Counted from the stretch's first letter, positions 12,601-24,560 are shown. The stretch is DNA of 64,000 nt from Neocallimastix lanati (nom. inval.) (GCA_016946835.1 JACVTC010000184.1:124001-188000); one strand, 5' to 3'. Numbers and translations: made by a program. Notes: generated from the letters alone by a model not told the origin.

Positions 12601-13767
12601 TTTTACCCAATAATTCAAAATATCAAAATATAATTATTTATTGAATAAATAATTAATTTTTTTAAAAAAGTTGAAAAAATAATAATAATAATAATAATAA
12701 TGATAATAATTAATACGATTTAAATAAATAATCTTTTTTCCAAAATTTTATTAATTATCTGTAAAATATTCATTAATTTATTATAATAAATTCATTAAAT
12801 TAAAATAAATATTTATTTGACCTTTTAAAATATTTTTATTATTTTATTATTTTTTTTTTTCATTTAAGTTATTATAATTGAAAGTAAAAATTAAAAAAAG
12901 AAAAAAATAAATTATAATGAAAAACAACTATTTTTACATATTTTATAAATTTTATAAAATATAAACTTATTATTAAAATATATATTATTGTAAATATATA
13001 AATAATAAATAAAAATCTTCAGAAAAAATAAATATTAAATAATTTGCATATTTATCATTATTTTATGCTAACATAAAATAATGATCTAAAATAAATTTAT
13101 GTTTTATCATAAATTTATTTGTATCATGTAATTTTCATAATTAATAAATATATTCACTTGATTATTAATAAATTTATTATATTACTAATTAGGTTTTTAT
13201 TATTTGCATTTTATATCAAAATTGATTTTCCCATTTTTTAATTTGAATTTATTTATCTAACCAATTGAAGAGGAATGACTTTTTTGTATTTAAATTTATA
13301 ATTAATTAATTAATTAATTAATTATTAAATTAACTTTGATTTTCAAAAAAATAATGCTCCATTCATATAAACTTTAATAATTAAATTATTAATTTGTAAT
13401 ATGACCTGAAAATTACTCATAACTTTAATTAATAATAATTTTATTTTATCTATAAAAATGAATATATTAATTTAATAAAATATTATTTATTATATATTAT
13501 TTTTGTTTTATTAATTTTTATTTTATTTTCTATATATAAAATAAAATAAAATAAAAAAAAAAAGTATATAAATAACAAAAAATTCTTCTAAAATAGTATT
13601 TTATAAATAAGCAATTAGTGAAAAAAAAAATAATTGTTTATTGTAAATAAATATAAAATAATATTTATAAAATATTGAATATTTGATATTTTTTAAAATT
13701 ATTTTTAATTGAAAAAAATTAAATAAAGTACAAAGTCAAATAAATCAATTATAAAATTAATACAAAA
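9621..13767. other. Long AT-rich intergenic region upstream of the xylanase
   Basis: I see no supported gene. It contains poly(A) at about 10,459-10,484, short (AAAAT)n tracts near 10,485-10,520 and 11,068-11,120, (TAA)n near 12,679-12,700 and (TTAA)n near 13,301-13,324. A diverged duplicate is visible between about 11,533-11,640 and 13,062-13,200: both have TTATGC, ATAAATTTA, TATCATGT and ATTTTCATAA in the same order. The last 100 bp before 13,768 are the presumed xylanase promoter and leader; no decisive element is visible. Confidence 0.5.
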
Positions 13768-14853
13768 ATGAAGATTTTCCAAATCGCTTTGTTTTTATCT
13801 TCCTTATGTACATTTACATTAGCACAAAACTTCTGTAATGCCAATGGTCACTCTGGTGAAAAAGTATCAACAACTGGCAATAAAACAGGAAGAATTGGTA
13901 GTGTAGATTATGAAATATGGGCTGATGGTGGTAACAACAGTGCCGATTTCTATAAAGATGGTTCTTTCTCCTGTGCTTTCAATAATAGTAAAGATTATTT
14001 ATGTCGTTCTGGTGTTAATATTAGACCTGCTAAATACCCATCTGAAATTGGAAAAATTAAGGCTGAATATAAGGTTGTTAAACAAAATGCTCAAAATGTA
14101 GGTTATTCTTATGTTGGTGTTTACGGTTGGACTTTAGAATCTGGTATTTCTGGAGTCTTTGAATTTTACATTGTCGATAATTGGCTTTCTCAATATAGAC
14201 CAGGTGATTGGGTTGGTAATCAAAAGAAGGGTGACTTCACTATTGATGGTGCTGTATACACTGTATACAAAAATGTTAATGGTAATCTTACTCAATACTT
14301 CAGTCTTCGTAGAGAACCACGTACCTGTGGTACTATTGATGTTACTGCTCACTTTGACCAATGGGAAAAATTAGGTTTGAAAATGGGAAAGATTAGTGAA
14401 ATTAAGGTTTTAGGTGAAGCCGGTAATACTGGTGGTGGTTGTACTGGTAGAGTAGATTTCCCATATGCTAAGATTTATATCAATGGAAAAGTAAACACTG
14501 GTGAAACAAGCTCTGGTAACGGTGGAAGTAATGGTAATGGCGGAAGCAATGGTAACGGTGGAAACAATGGAAATGGTGGAAACAGTAATAACGGAAGCTC
14601 TGGTAGCAAATGTTCTGCCAAGATTGTTCAACAAGGTTACAAGTGTTGTGGTAACAACTGTATTGTTGTTTACCAAGATAATGATGGTTACTGGGGTGTT
14701 GAAAACAACCAATGGTGTGGATGTGGAACTGAAGCACCAAAATGTATCGGTAAACAAGGTTATCCATGCTGTAAGAACACCAAAGCAGTTGTCTTCAGAG
14801 ACAATGATGGTAACTGGGGTATTGAAAACAACGATTGGTGTTACATTAATTAA
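13768..14853 (+). CDS. Secreted GH11 endo-beta-1,4-xylanase with two fungal dockerins
   Basis: Hydrolyses xylan outside the cell and is built to dock onto a fungal cellulosome. The 361-residue protein has a signal peptide (1-19, MKIFQIALFLSSLCTFTLA), a GH11 beta-jelly-roll (about 23-240), a Gly/Asn/Ser linker (241-281, GGSNGNGG units) and two Cys-rich CBM10-type dockerins (282-320 and 326-358, each with a CC pair, DNDGxWG and a WC motif). The GH11 landmarks are GVYGWT, the nucleophile Glu132 in FEFYIVDNW, YFSLRREPRTCGTIDVTAHF, and the acid/base Glu217 in KVLGEAGN. The segment before the nucleophile reads ESGISGVFEFY where the family usually has a PLVEYY-like sequence. No intron is seen. Bacterial origin by transfer is the accepted history of gut-fungal GH11 and is assumed, not shown, here. 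Confidence 0.96.
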   Translation: MKIFQIALFLSSLCTFTLAQNFCNANGHSGEKVSTTGNKTGRIGSVDYEIWADGGNNSADFYKDGSFSCAFNNSKDYLCRSGVNIRPAKYPSEIGKIKAEYKVVKQNAQNVGYSYVGVYGWTLESGISGVFEFYIVDNWLSQYRPGDWVGNQKKGDFTIDGAVYTVYKNVNGNLTQYFSLRREPRTCGTIDVTAHFDQWEKLGLKMGKISEIKVLGEAGNTGGGCTGRVDFPYAKIYINGKVNTGETSSGNGGSNGNGGSNGNGGNNGNGGNSNNGSSGSKCSAKIVQQGYKCCGNNCIVVYQDNDGYWGVENNQWCGCGTEAPKCIGKQGYPCCKNTKAVVFRDNDGNWGIENNDWCYIN

Positions 14854-17800
14854 AATGTTCCAATAAATTTGGAGTTTTCTACCCAGAAATAAAAAATTTT
14901 AAATTCTGAAGTTTTTATATTGTAATAAATATTTAAATTGTATTATAAATATTTTTTAAATAAAGTATTTATAAAATAAATTATTAAAAAAAAATTGTAA
15001 AAATATAGTAATATATAATAATTGTATTAAAAATATCATTTAAAAAAAATTGTAATAAAAATTATTGTTAAAAAAAAAAAAAAAAACAATAGAATTTCCA
15101 GGAATTTATTTTGAAATAAGTGTTTTCTCTTTGATTTTTAACATTTATTTTATTTTATTTTATTTTTTTTTTTTTTGTTGATTTATTAATTAAAATATTA
15201 TCTTTGAAAATATTTGAAATTTTTATATTATTATATATAAAAAATGTAGAATTAATAGGAATTTTTATATATATATTTTTTTTAAAATATTATAAAATTT
15301 ATTTTATTTTATTTCATTTTTATTAATACTTTAATATTTTATATTACTTCACTATTTATTTTATTTTTATTAATAATAATCTTTTATATTACTTCCCTAT
15401 TTATTTTATTTTATTTTATTTTGTTTTATTTTATTTTATTATTTAAAGGGAATATTATTTTGATATAAATAATTATTATTATTTATAATAGTACTAGTAT
15501 ATAGCACCTTTTTTTTACTACTTCATAAAAGGCCACAAAGATTTGTTTTGTCCCAGATTATCATCAATCTTTCCAAAAAAAAAAATATATTGAAATATTT
15601 ACTAAATATTATCAGTATGATTATATCCCAATAAAAATATATAATAATAAGAATATTTAATAAATAAAATATATGAAATAAAATATATAAAATAAAATAT
15701 AAGTATTTCATTATATAAAAAAAAAAAAAAAAAATAAGATATTATAAATAAATAATTGAAACAAGTATTTTATAATACAAATAAATAATTCAATTTTATA
15801 TTTGAAATTGGAATTATTACTTGTTTCAATTACATTTAATGCATAATATTAATATATTTTTAATATATTTAATACTTTTCATGTTTTTTCGCTTTTTTTT
15901 TTTTTTTAATTTTTTTTTTATTATTTTATTTTTTTTTTATTTTTTAATTTCATTTTAAATTACAATCAATTAATATTATTAATTAATTAGTATCGTTGCG
16001 GTTAAAAAAATAGGTTAGTGTTTAATAATAATTATTAGATTAATTAAAGTTACACAATTTTTATTTTTGATGATATTATTTATAATATTGTATAATTATA
16101 TTAATATTGTATATAATTAATATTGTTTATATAATACAATAATTTAATATTTAATAATTTAAATATAAAACTTAATAATAATATTTAATTATTGTATAAA
16201 ATAAATGTTAATAATTATAGAACATTATTATAATTTAATAAATATGTATATTTTGAAATTAAATATTTGTGAAGATTTTTATACATTTTTATTTTTAATG
16301 ATGTAATTTATATAATTAAATTAATAATTATTGTATACAATAAATAGTAATTTAATTATACAATATTATTAATAATTATATTTAATAAAATATTTTATAA
16401 TATTTCACATTAAAATATTCAATACAGATTTCTAACTTTATTTCTAATAATTATTCTATAATTATTTTTTTAATATTTTTTATAATAATTAAAGTTACCA
16501 TTCAAATTTAATTTTTGATTATTTAAACCCTATTTTTATTAATATTTTAACAACGATAAAGAAAATTTTCATATTTTTTCTTTGAAATAAATTTGGGATG
16601 ATTGATATCCTTGATAGCTTTTAATGTTGAAATAATTGATATACAACTCAAAAGTTCTACTTTTGTTGGAATTTATTTATTAAATTTATTAAAGTATTAT
16701 TTATTTATTTAATTTTATTATTGAGTTTATATATATTTAAAAACTATCTAACAACTTTCTTATACTTTTAATTACACACTAACTTAACATTTCTTTTCAG
16801 TACACAACACTTCTCTTAATTCAGAGAAATACTTTATTTTTATGCTATTTAGTTATAATTAACTATTTAATTAATTGTTCTTGTGATTAAAATAAACTAT
16901 TAAATGAATATAAATATTAATAATTATTATTAAAGGAAATATTTAATAACTATATAAATATAAATATAAAATAATAAGAATATTATTAAAACATTGATTT
17001 ATGTTATAAAATTTTTTAATAGTTATAAATATAATTAATAATTAGAATCAAGCCATGTATTGAAATTGTTATAAATCATTAGATTTAAATTTGATTTATG
17101 ACATTAATTTATGTTTGAATAATAAATATTATTTTAATATCATAATATAATTTTATGATATAAAATGAAATATTCAAACCTTAGTTAATATCAAACATTT
17201 TGATGTTATTTAATAAAATAAAATTTTATTAAACAACATTAAAATGTCAAAATGATCTGTAATCATAATTATTAATAAAATTCATCTTTTTTGTTAAGTA
17301 ATATTTGTACCACCTAAATAAAAAAAATAAAAAAAATATCTAACATAAATGGTAGGATAATAATTTAAATAATATTTTATAAAGATACTTTTTAAAATAA
17401 ATAAGAATATAAAATTAAAAATATATATATATGTATGTATATATATATAAATCATTACAGCAAATAAAAAAAAAAAAAAAAAAGCTTAATCCATCACAAT
17501 TTTTTAATATAAATTTACTAATAATTATATACATAATGACACATCTTCATATATGATGACACAATTTTTTTTCTTTAATTTTTAATTTTCCGTTTTTGAT
17601 TATATTACATAATTAATATTTATTGTATATGTAAAAATAATATTAATCATAATAATAAATAATCATGACGATTATGCTATACCAAACAATCAACACTAAT
17701 AAACTTCAAAAAACTTCATATATCAGTTTTCATTGTACTAGTTTTATAATTATTATTGTTATTCTGAAAAAGCTGTCAAGAATATACTCAATTAATAATT

Positions 17801-18379
17801 ATAAAATATTTATAGTAAATATTAATAAGACTGTTTTAAATGAAATATATATATATATATATATATATATTCATAAAACGTGACAATTAATTATTAATAT
17901 ATTAAAATTTAAATAAAAATCTTCTTTTCCATTACTTATTTCTTAATCAATAATAGTTTTTACATATTCATAAACATCGAACATTTATTAATAAGCATAA
18001 TATATAAAAATTTATGAATAATATATTTAAGACATGTAAATATTAATAGTATTAAATAAAATAATAATTAACATTTTATTATTTTTTCTCATACTAGCAT
18101 TAGTTGAACCTTTATATAAATTGAATATATTTTCATTGAGTTTTTTAGATGCATATTTTATATAATATCAAATGATTAAACATTGATATTATATTAATAT
18201 TTACTATTTTATTTTTCTTTAAAAATATATTTTTAAATATATTATTATAATTATTATAATTATAATTATTAATATAATTATTATCTAATATAATTCATTA
18301 TTAATAAATATTAATATTTATATTTACTAATTATTATTATTATTATTTATTATTATAATTTATTATTATTATTCATTCA
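14854..18379. other. AT-rich intergenic DNA downstream of the xylanase
   Basis: Contains A/T homopolymers (about 15,071-15,087, 15,163-15,178 and 17,467-17,483), (TTTTA)n near 15,405-15,440 and (AT)n near 17,850-17,870. Short open frames such as 15,523-15,711 and 17,665-17,883 are low-complexity and not supported as genes. Confidence 0.55.
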
Positions 18380-18409
18380 TTCATTCTTGCATTTAACAGA
18401 TCATTTTTA

Positions 18410-18795
18410 TTCTAAAGTGATCCACGATTACCACCTGAATTTATATCGGGCGATTTTCATCCTCCCAGGGTGTTTTTCCCTATAAATGAAACTGGTGTTC
18501 TCTCGCCATGGTAAGTATTCTTATTGCTAAACTATATAATTACTAGTGCAGAGAGCCCTTGATCTGTGAGAGGATTAGTGTAGTTGTTCCTCCCTCAATG
18601 ATGGTTCAAAAGATCACTGAAAAGAAGCCTGTAGTATAAAGCGGCATATAGAGAATTCCTTTCATATTAGGCTTGATTAGAGAGAGGTCCGAGTCGACGA
18701 CGAAACCGTATAGTAAAGAATCCAATAAAAGTCTGATACATTTAATGGAGAGACTGGAGGTCCTATAGTCCTATCCTCTCTTTAATCTCAGTCTA
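18410..18795. ncRNA. Candidate structured non-coding RNA, family and strand unknown
   Basis: About 385 bp stand out from the surroundings by much higher G+C, absence of homopolymers and lack of an open frame. Nested complementarities are visible. GGCGA/TCGCC (about 18,449 and 18,503) encloses TTTCAT/ATGAAA and an AGGG/CCCT hairpin. TGATCT/AGATCA (about 18,559 and 18,611) encloses TGAG-AGGA/TCCT-CTCA. AAGCCT/AGGCTT lies at about 18,625 and 18,669. AGACTG/CAGTCT lies at about 18,754 and 18,788. The plus strand contains GGTAAGTAT at 18,510-18,518, then TTGCTAAAC and TAG/CAG, which could be a roughly 45-nt intron. On the minus strand the same bases read ATACTTACC, identical to a U1 5' end, but no Sm site follows. 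It matches no known RNA family that I can name. Confidence 0.45.
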
Positions 18796-19140
18796 AAAAA
18801 ATAAAATGATAATAAAAGATAAATTTTCAGTATTAATAATTTTACTGATTGATTTTAACAAATAAAACAATGAAAATGAAAATTTAAATAATAATATTAT
18901 TTTTACCCATATGTATTTTTGAAATAAATAGTTTTTTAAGTTATTCTATATATTACTTTTTTTTAAAGAAAAAAATTATATAATTAAACATATATATATA
19001 TATATATATATTATTTTTATAAGAAAATTTATTAATTTTTTATTTATATGTTATTAAAATATTTTAAAATTTTTATCTTATAAAAAAAAGAGAGAAAAAG
19101 TATTAGTATTTTTTATATTAATAATCTTATTTTCTTGTTT

Positions 19141-19203
<63 letters not shown>

Positions 19204-19254
19204 TATTGTTATTTAAATAAAATAATAATTCAAATTTATTTAAGACAATATTTT

Positions 19255-19290
<36 letters not shown>

Positions 19291-20694
19291 GTAATAAAAA
19301 TAAAAAAAAAAAAAATAAATAAATAAAAAATAATTATATATTATTATTTCTTATTATTTTATCATTAATAATATAATTTATTAATGATATTATATTGTTT
19401 TATGATATAATTTTATAGTCTCTTTCTTTTCTTTTCTTTTTTTTTTTATTTTATTATTATTTTTTTTATAATTTTATTTTTATAATATCAAATTACTCTA
19501 ATTTTAATATTCAACTGAAATCAATTATTATTTTCATTTTTATATTCCATACTTTTATTATTTCAAATACTAAAATATATAATTTCAAATACTAAAAGAC
19601 ATTTGTGTAATAATATCTTTTGTTAATATAACAAATATTTAATTAAACGAAAAACATAATAATTATAATATTATTTCAAATATATAATATTATATTTAAT
19701 TATAAATGTAAAATTTATTTATTTTTAATTATATAAAAACAAATTTCTTTTAATTAAATATCTATAATAAACTGAATCACCATAAATAATTCGGTATTCG
19801 TTTTCGTTTTCCCCATTATTATAACCAGATGATGGAATCACAATTTAAAATATTATTGTATAATTTCATTTTAATAAATATTTTATTAATATTTATTATT
19901 GTTTTTTTTTTTTTTTTATTTTTTTGTTTTTTAATTTTATTATTAATTATTTTTAATTTTATTAAATAATTTTGTGTAATGTTATACAAAAAGTATTTTT
20001 AGAAATTTTCATATAAATTATAACAAAAAAAAAAAATTATAATAAAAACTAAAAAAAATTATAATAATAAAAACTATAAATTTATAATAATTATAATAAT
20101 TATTATTATAATTATTACTAAAGAAATTATAATAATAATTGACATTGAAATAGATTATATATTAATAAATAATAAACAATTAATAAATGTGTTCGGTTAT
20201 TTTTCATTTTTTTTCTATATAAATAGTAATTATAATTACTGTATTGTAATTATAAAAATAGATTAACAATAATTTAGTATAAATAATAATTAATAAAAAT
20301 TGATTTTTAATTAAGATATTGTTTTTTATTTTTATCTTAACAATGTTAATACAAATTTTGATTATATAGTATAAGAATTATAAAAAATATACTAAAAAAC
20401 ATTTATATGTATGATACTAAAAAAAAAATTAATAAAAAATAAAAAAAAAAAAAGAAAACCTACCGCAAAGTTTACATTTATTATTTTAAAAACATATATA
20501 TTCAGGTAAAATATCTATTCTTATTTTAATAAAAAAATTTTTTTTATTAATAATTGATTTTAATAATCAAAATACCGAATAATTAAGATTTAATAAAATT
20601 TTAGTTCTCTTGTAAAAAAAAAATAAAAATAAAAATAAAAATAATATATATTACACTATTGATTTAATATTTAATGGTAAATAAAAAATAACTA
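18796..20694. other. AT-rich intergenic DNA between the RNA candidate and the 20.7-kb gene
   Basis: Apart from the TTA/ATA microsatellites this stretch contains (AT)n at about 18,991-19,010 and T- or A-rich runs (19,903-19,918; 20,433-20,454). No further gene or RNA is supported. Confidence 0.55.
19145..19288. repeat. (TTA)n and facing (ATA)n microsatellites
   Basis: A pure TTA trinucleotide run spans 19,145-19,203 and a complementary AAT run spans 19,256-19,288, separated by about 50 bp. The two tracts can pair with each other and form a large hairpin or cruciform. Confidence 0.9.
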
Positions 20695-21097
20695 ATGAAT
20701 ACTTTGAAAATGTGTGATAATAATTTTTTGAATATTTATTTTGAAAAACAAAAGAAATTTGTTTCTTTAATCAAAGATGTACAAACTTCTTTATGTTCAA
20801 AAGAATATAAAACTCAAGGTTATTCATTTAATGAATATATAAAAATGAGATGGAACATTTCACAGTAAGCTTTTTATTATGATTAATTTATAGTTATATA
20901 TATATATATATCATAATATTTACATGCTAATTCTTATTTATTATTTTTTATTAAAAAATTATTAATATTACTATAATACTTTCATTATTAATAAAGAGCT
21001 CGTATGTATTACATAAAGATAAATTAAAAAATAGTACTTCTAATATTTAATTTTAAGTTATTAAAAAGAAATGACTTATTAAAATATAAATATTATG

Positions 21098-21148
<51 letters not shown>

Positions 21149-22047
21149 CTAAATAAATTAAAATAGAAGCATATCGTTACTTATTATGTGGTAGAGTTTT
21201 AAATCAACTTGAAGAATTTGAAATTAAACCTTCTTATGAACGCTTATGTAAAGCACTTTCAAAAGTAGCAAAAACTCCTATTCAAATGAAACTATTATGG
21301 TCCGAAATCCTTAAAAAAACTGGTGGAAGACCTGATTGTATAAATAGTACTCATATTAATAATATTTGGAAGGAACTTTGTTCAAATCCAAAGTATTCTA
21401 ACTTCTGTAAGAACGAAGAAGATATTATGAAAAAAATAGAAATAAAATTAGATAAACTAGAAAACAAAAAAAAGCACAAGCTTATTAATAGATGTAATAA
21501 TAACTACAAAAATAGAACTACAAGAATTAATAATTCTCTTCCTTCTCCTGAAATAACAGATTCAATTTCCATTGTTTCAATAACAACAAATATTTCTAAT
21601 AATTTATATGAACCATTACCAAATTCTATTAATAATATCTCAGTAGTTTCAACACCTATAATGTCTACCTCTATTTCTAATTCAATGACAAACGTTCCAG
21701 TAATTAATAATTTTGAAGTAAAAAAACCTTCAGTGTCAAATATATATATGAGTCCTAATGGAAATTATATCAAAAATTATAAATTATTCTTAAATTCTAA
21801 TGAAAACAAAAATATAAAAATACCATTATCACCTATAAATAATATTAATAATAACAATTTATGTAATAAAATTCAAAATATATATCAACTCTCTAATGAT
21901 TCAAATGTGCCTTTATCTGGATATGCTAGTACTTATAATTCATTATCATATAATTCGAAAAGTTCTACAACTCCATTTTCAAATGAATTATCATATTCAT
22001 ATCAACCACAATCCCAACCTCAGTCCCAAATATTTTATTATTACTGA
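20695..22047 (+). CDS. Conserved gut-fungal protein of unknown function, two exons
   Basis: Exon 1 (20,695-20,864) starts at ATG in MNTLKMCDNN and contains FVSLIKDVQTSL and YIKMRWNIS. An intron (about 20,865-21,166; donor GTAAGC, T-rich end, acceptor TAG) follows. Exon 2 continues AYRYLLCGRVLNQLEEFEIK, PSYERLCKALSKVAKT, LLWSEILKKTGGRPDCINST, then a basic stretch (about KKKHKLINRCNNNYKNR) and a Ser/Asn/Pro-rich tail ending QPQSQPQSQIFYYY. I recall the AYRYLL...PSYERLC block as widespread in early-diverging fungi; its function is unknown, and a regulatory or DNA-binding role is a guess from the helical domain plus disordered tail. A simple GT-AG join leaves the frame off by one, so either the splice differs (for example a micro-exon) or the gene is broken. 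Confidence 0.6.
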
Positions 22048-22810
22048 AATTAATTATATTAGTGTGAAAATATCTTTTCAAAATTATTTTTAATTTATAT
22101 ATTAGTATAAAATTATATTTATAGGGATTTAATTATTTCTTTTTTTTTTTAAAAAAATTTTTTACAGATATTATTTAGATGTATTAATTATATATATTCT
22201 TTTAATTTTTATTTAATATTAATAATTTTGATTAATAATAAAAATTTTAAATTTTAAAAGAATATATTTATAATAGAAATTAAGTATTGGTAATAATAAA
22301 CCTGTTTTATGTATTAACAATATATATTTATTTATACTATTTTTAAAAAAAAAATTTTTTTTATCAAATGTTTTATATTATTCTAAATGTTTTATATAAT
22401 ATTTTAATAAAATTTTTTTATGTTACTCAAAAAAAGAAATAAAAATAAAATAAAATAAAATAAAAAGTAGAATATAAAGTACAGATTGAATAAAATAAAA
22501 TAAATAGTAGAATATAAATATAAGAACAGTTTGAACAAAATAAAATAAATAGTTGAAATATAAATATAAGTACAGATTGAATAATATAAAATAAAATAAA
22601 TAATTAATTTCTGAATTTATATAATTATTTTTTATTATATATTTATTTTTCAAAATTATATAATTTAATTAAATATATAATTTATATAAAAACTTTTATT
22701 ATATATTCTATTTTAAATTTTTAATTAATGTTTATATTTATATATTATTATTATTATTATTAATATTTTATATATTTATTATTTTTATAATTCAAAAAAG
22801 TTTTTACTTT

Positions 22811-22844
<34 letters not shown>

Positions 22845-23254
22845 TTCATTACCAATTTCATTGTTGATTATTTTTGAATAAATTTTTTTTATTCAATTTA
22901 ATCCACTATTAATCACCTTAATTTTAATTTAAAATTAAGTTATTTAGAAATTTTATATATATATAAAGTTTTATTTCATTTTATTTAAATATTTAAAAAA
23001 ATAAAAATACTTGAAAAAATTAAAATAAAAAATTTCTTTATTTATTATTATTTTTTAATAAAATATTACTATTTAAAAAAAATTTTTTTTTTGTTTTTTT
23101 ACTAAACCTTTTTAAATTTTTTTTTTTTTTTTTTAATTTTATTTTATTTTATTTTTTAATTTTTAATATTTTTTAATAGTATTTTATTTAATAATTTTAT
23201 TTAAAAATAAAAGAAAAAAAATAAAACATGATACTATAAAAACGTAAAATTAAT
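22048..23254. other. AT-rich intergenic DNA
   Basis: Contains a diverged repeat with GTACAGATTGAATAA-like units (about 22,478-22,590: AAAGTACAGATTGAATAAAATAAAATAAATAGT and two variants) and T/A homopolymers near 22,809-22,844 and 23,119-23,136. No gene is supported. Confidence 0.5.
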
Positions 23255-23336
23255 CGTCAGCTGCAGGGTTTGAACCTGCGCGGGCAGAGCCCACCAGATT
23301 TCAAGTCTGACTCCTTAACCACTCGGACAAACTGAC
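23255..23336 (-). tRNA. tRNA-Ser(UGA)
   Basis: An 82-nt class II tRNA on the minus strand. The acceptor stem is GTCAGTT paired with AGCTGAC and the discriminator is G. The D-arm region is GTCCGAGTGGTTAAGGA. The anticodon arm CAGA-CTTGAAA-TCTG places TGA in the anticodon. The long variable arm is GTGGGCTCTGCCCGC and the T arm is GCAGG-TTCGAAC-CCTGC. All stems pair. The internal A and B boxes are intact. Retrotransposons are stacked 13-15 bp upstream of its 5' end (from 23,350). Confidence 0.95.
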
Positions 23337-23351
23337 AATTTCAAATTTTTG

Positions 23352-23833
23352 TGTAAGAAACTTAGATAAATTTATTATTTTATTATAAAATTTATCTATC
23401 TTTCTTATTTAATACATTAATTTAATACATTAAATTATTGTATTTAGTTTAACCAATAATATTTAATTATTAATTTATATATATTTGATTCTCTTGAGTT
23501 CTCTTCGAGAAATCAAGAGTTATTATTTTAGAATTTTTATAATAAATAATAATTCAAATAAAATAATTAATTAATAAAACAAAACCCTTTTAATAAAACA
23601 TATTTTATAAATATTTGTGTCTTTTATTCCTTTTGTGTTATTGTTTATTATAAACTTTCTATAATAAACTCTATCTTATATTTAAGTTAAGTATAATTAT
23701 TTATTTATATTATTTTATATTTATTTAATTATATTTAATTTTATTTTCTCAAATTAATGTTAATTAGTAATAATTAATGTTAATTTGTAGTTAAGAAATT
23801 ATTTATAATTAATTTTATAAGTAATTTCTTACA
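23352..23833 (+). repeat. 5' LTR of element A
   Basis: TG...CA ends. A TATA-like tract lies at about 23,476-23,484. A near-perfect hairpin (CTCTTGA...TCAAGAG, 23,491-23,519) is followed by TTATTATT. The 5' tip is itself an inverted repeat (AAGAAAC...ATAAATTT facing AAATTTAT...TTTCTT). The LTR begins 15 bp upstream of the tRNA-Ser 5' end. Confidence 0.85.
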
Positions 23834-23845
23834 ATAATAACTCTT
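23833..23845 (+). promoter_or_regulatory. Putative self-priming primer-binding site of element A
   Basis: AATAATAACTCTT at the LTR/interior junction is a perfect reverse complement of AAGAGTTATTATT at 23,515-23,527 inside the LTR, about 35-40 bp after the TATA-like tract. No TGG-type tRNA primer site follows the LTR. This is the arrangement known from Tf1, in which the 5' end of the RNA folds back and primes. Confidence 0.55.
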
Positions 23846-24363
23846 CTTTTTAGGAAGAAAATATTTTATAAATAATTTAATATGAATATAACAAAAAATA
23901 ATAATTATAATTATAATGGAATAATTAAATTAAATAAATTCATTTTATATTATTTACGAAATTTTTTCTTTCTCTCAATTTAAATTTATAAATATTTTTT
24001 TTTTGTTTATTTTTTATTTTTCTTTTCATTGTTTATGTTTGTTTATGTCATATATATATTATTTATTTTGTTTAATTTATTATTACATTGACTAACAATT
24101 CTTTATTATTATATATATTAAACATTATAACTTTATAATAATATGACAACACTTATTCTGTTTACTTTGCCTATTTACTTTTAAAAATAAGTCTTTATAA
24201 ATTTCATAAAAATTAACAATATTAAATACTAACTATTTTACTTTATTTTATTTTATATAACATATTTATCTATTATAATATTATATTTATATTATATTTT
24301 AATATTATATAATTGTTTTTATATATAACATTATATACATTATATATATATATTTTTCTTATT

Positions 24364-24560
24364 AAAAAAAAAAAAAAAAAAAAAAATAAAATAAAATAAA
24401 ATAAAATAAAATAAAACAAAAATAAAAACAAAAAACAAAAACAAAACAAAAAAACAAAAACAAAACAAAAAAACAAAAACAAAAACAAAAACAAAATAAC
24501 AAAATAAAACAAAACAAAGCAACAAAACAGGAAACAAAACAGGAAACAAAACAAAACAAA
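24364..24560. repeat. A-run and AAAAC/AAAAT-type low-complexity tract
   Basis: A long A-run (about 24,364-24,385) grades into tandem AAAAT, then AAAAAC and AAAACAAAAC units, with CAGGAAACAAAA twice near 24,529-24,546. On the minus strand it gives artificial Phe/Leu/Cys-rich frames that are not genes. Confidence 0.8.

Noticed and set aside
14410-14866. Overlapping ORFs on both strands of the xylanase 3' half
   Set aside because: Shadow frames of the GGSNGN linker and dockerin repeats.
15523-15711. 62-residue minus-strand ORF
   Set aside because: Tyr/Ile/Phe-rich translation of AT DNA; no start context, homology or neighbour supports it.
18440-18520. U1 snRNA on the minus strand (ATACTTACC start)
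   Set aside because: The 9-nt start is perfect and a hairpin follows, but no Sm site, no U1-70K loop motif and no four-way junction could be found in the next about 170 nt.
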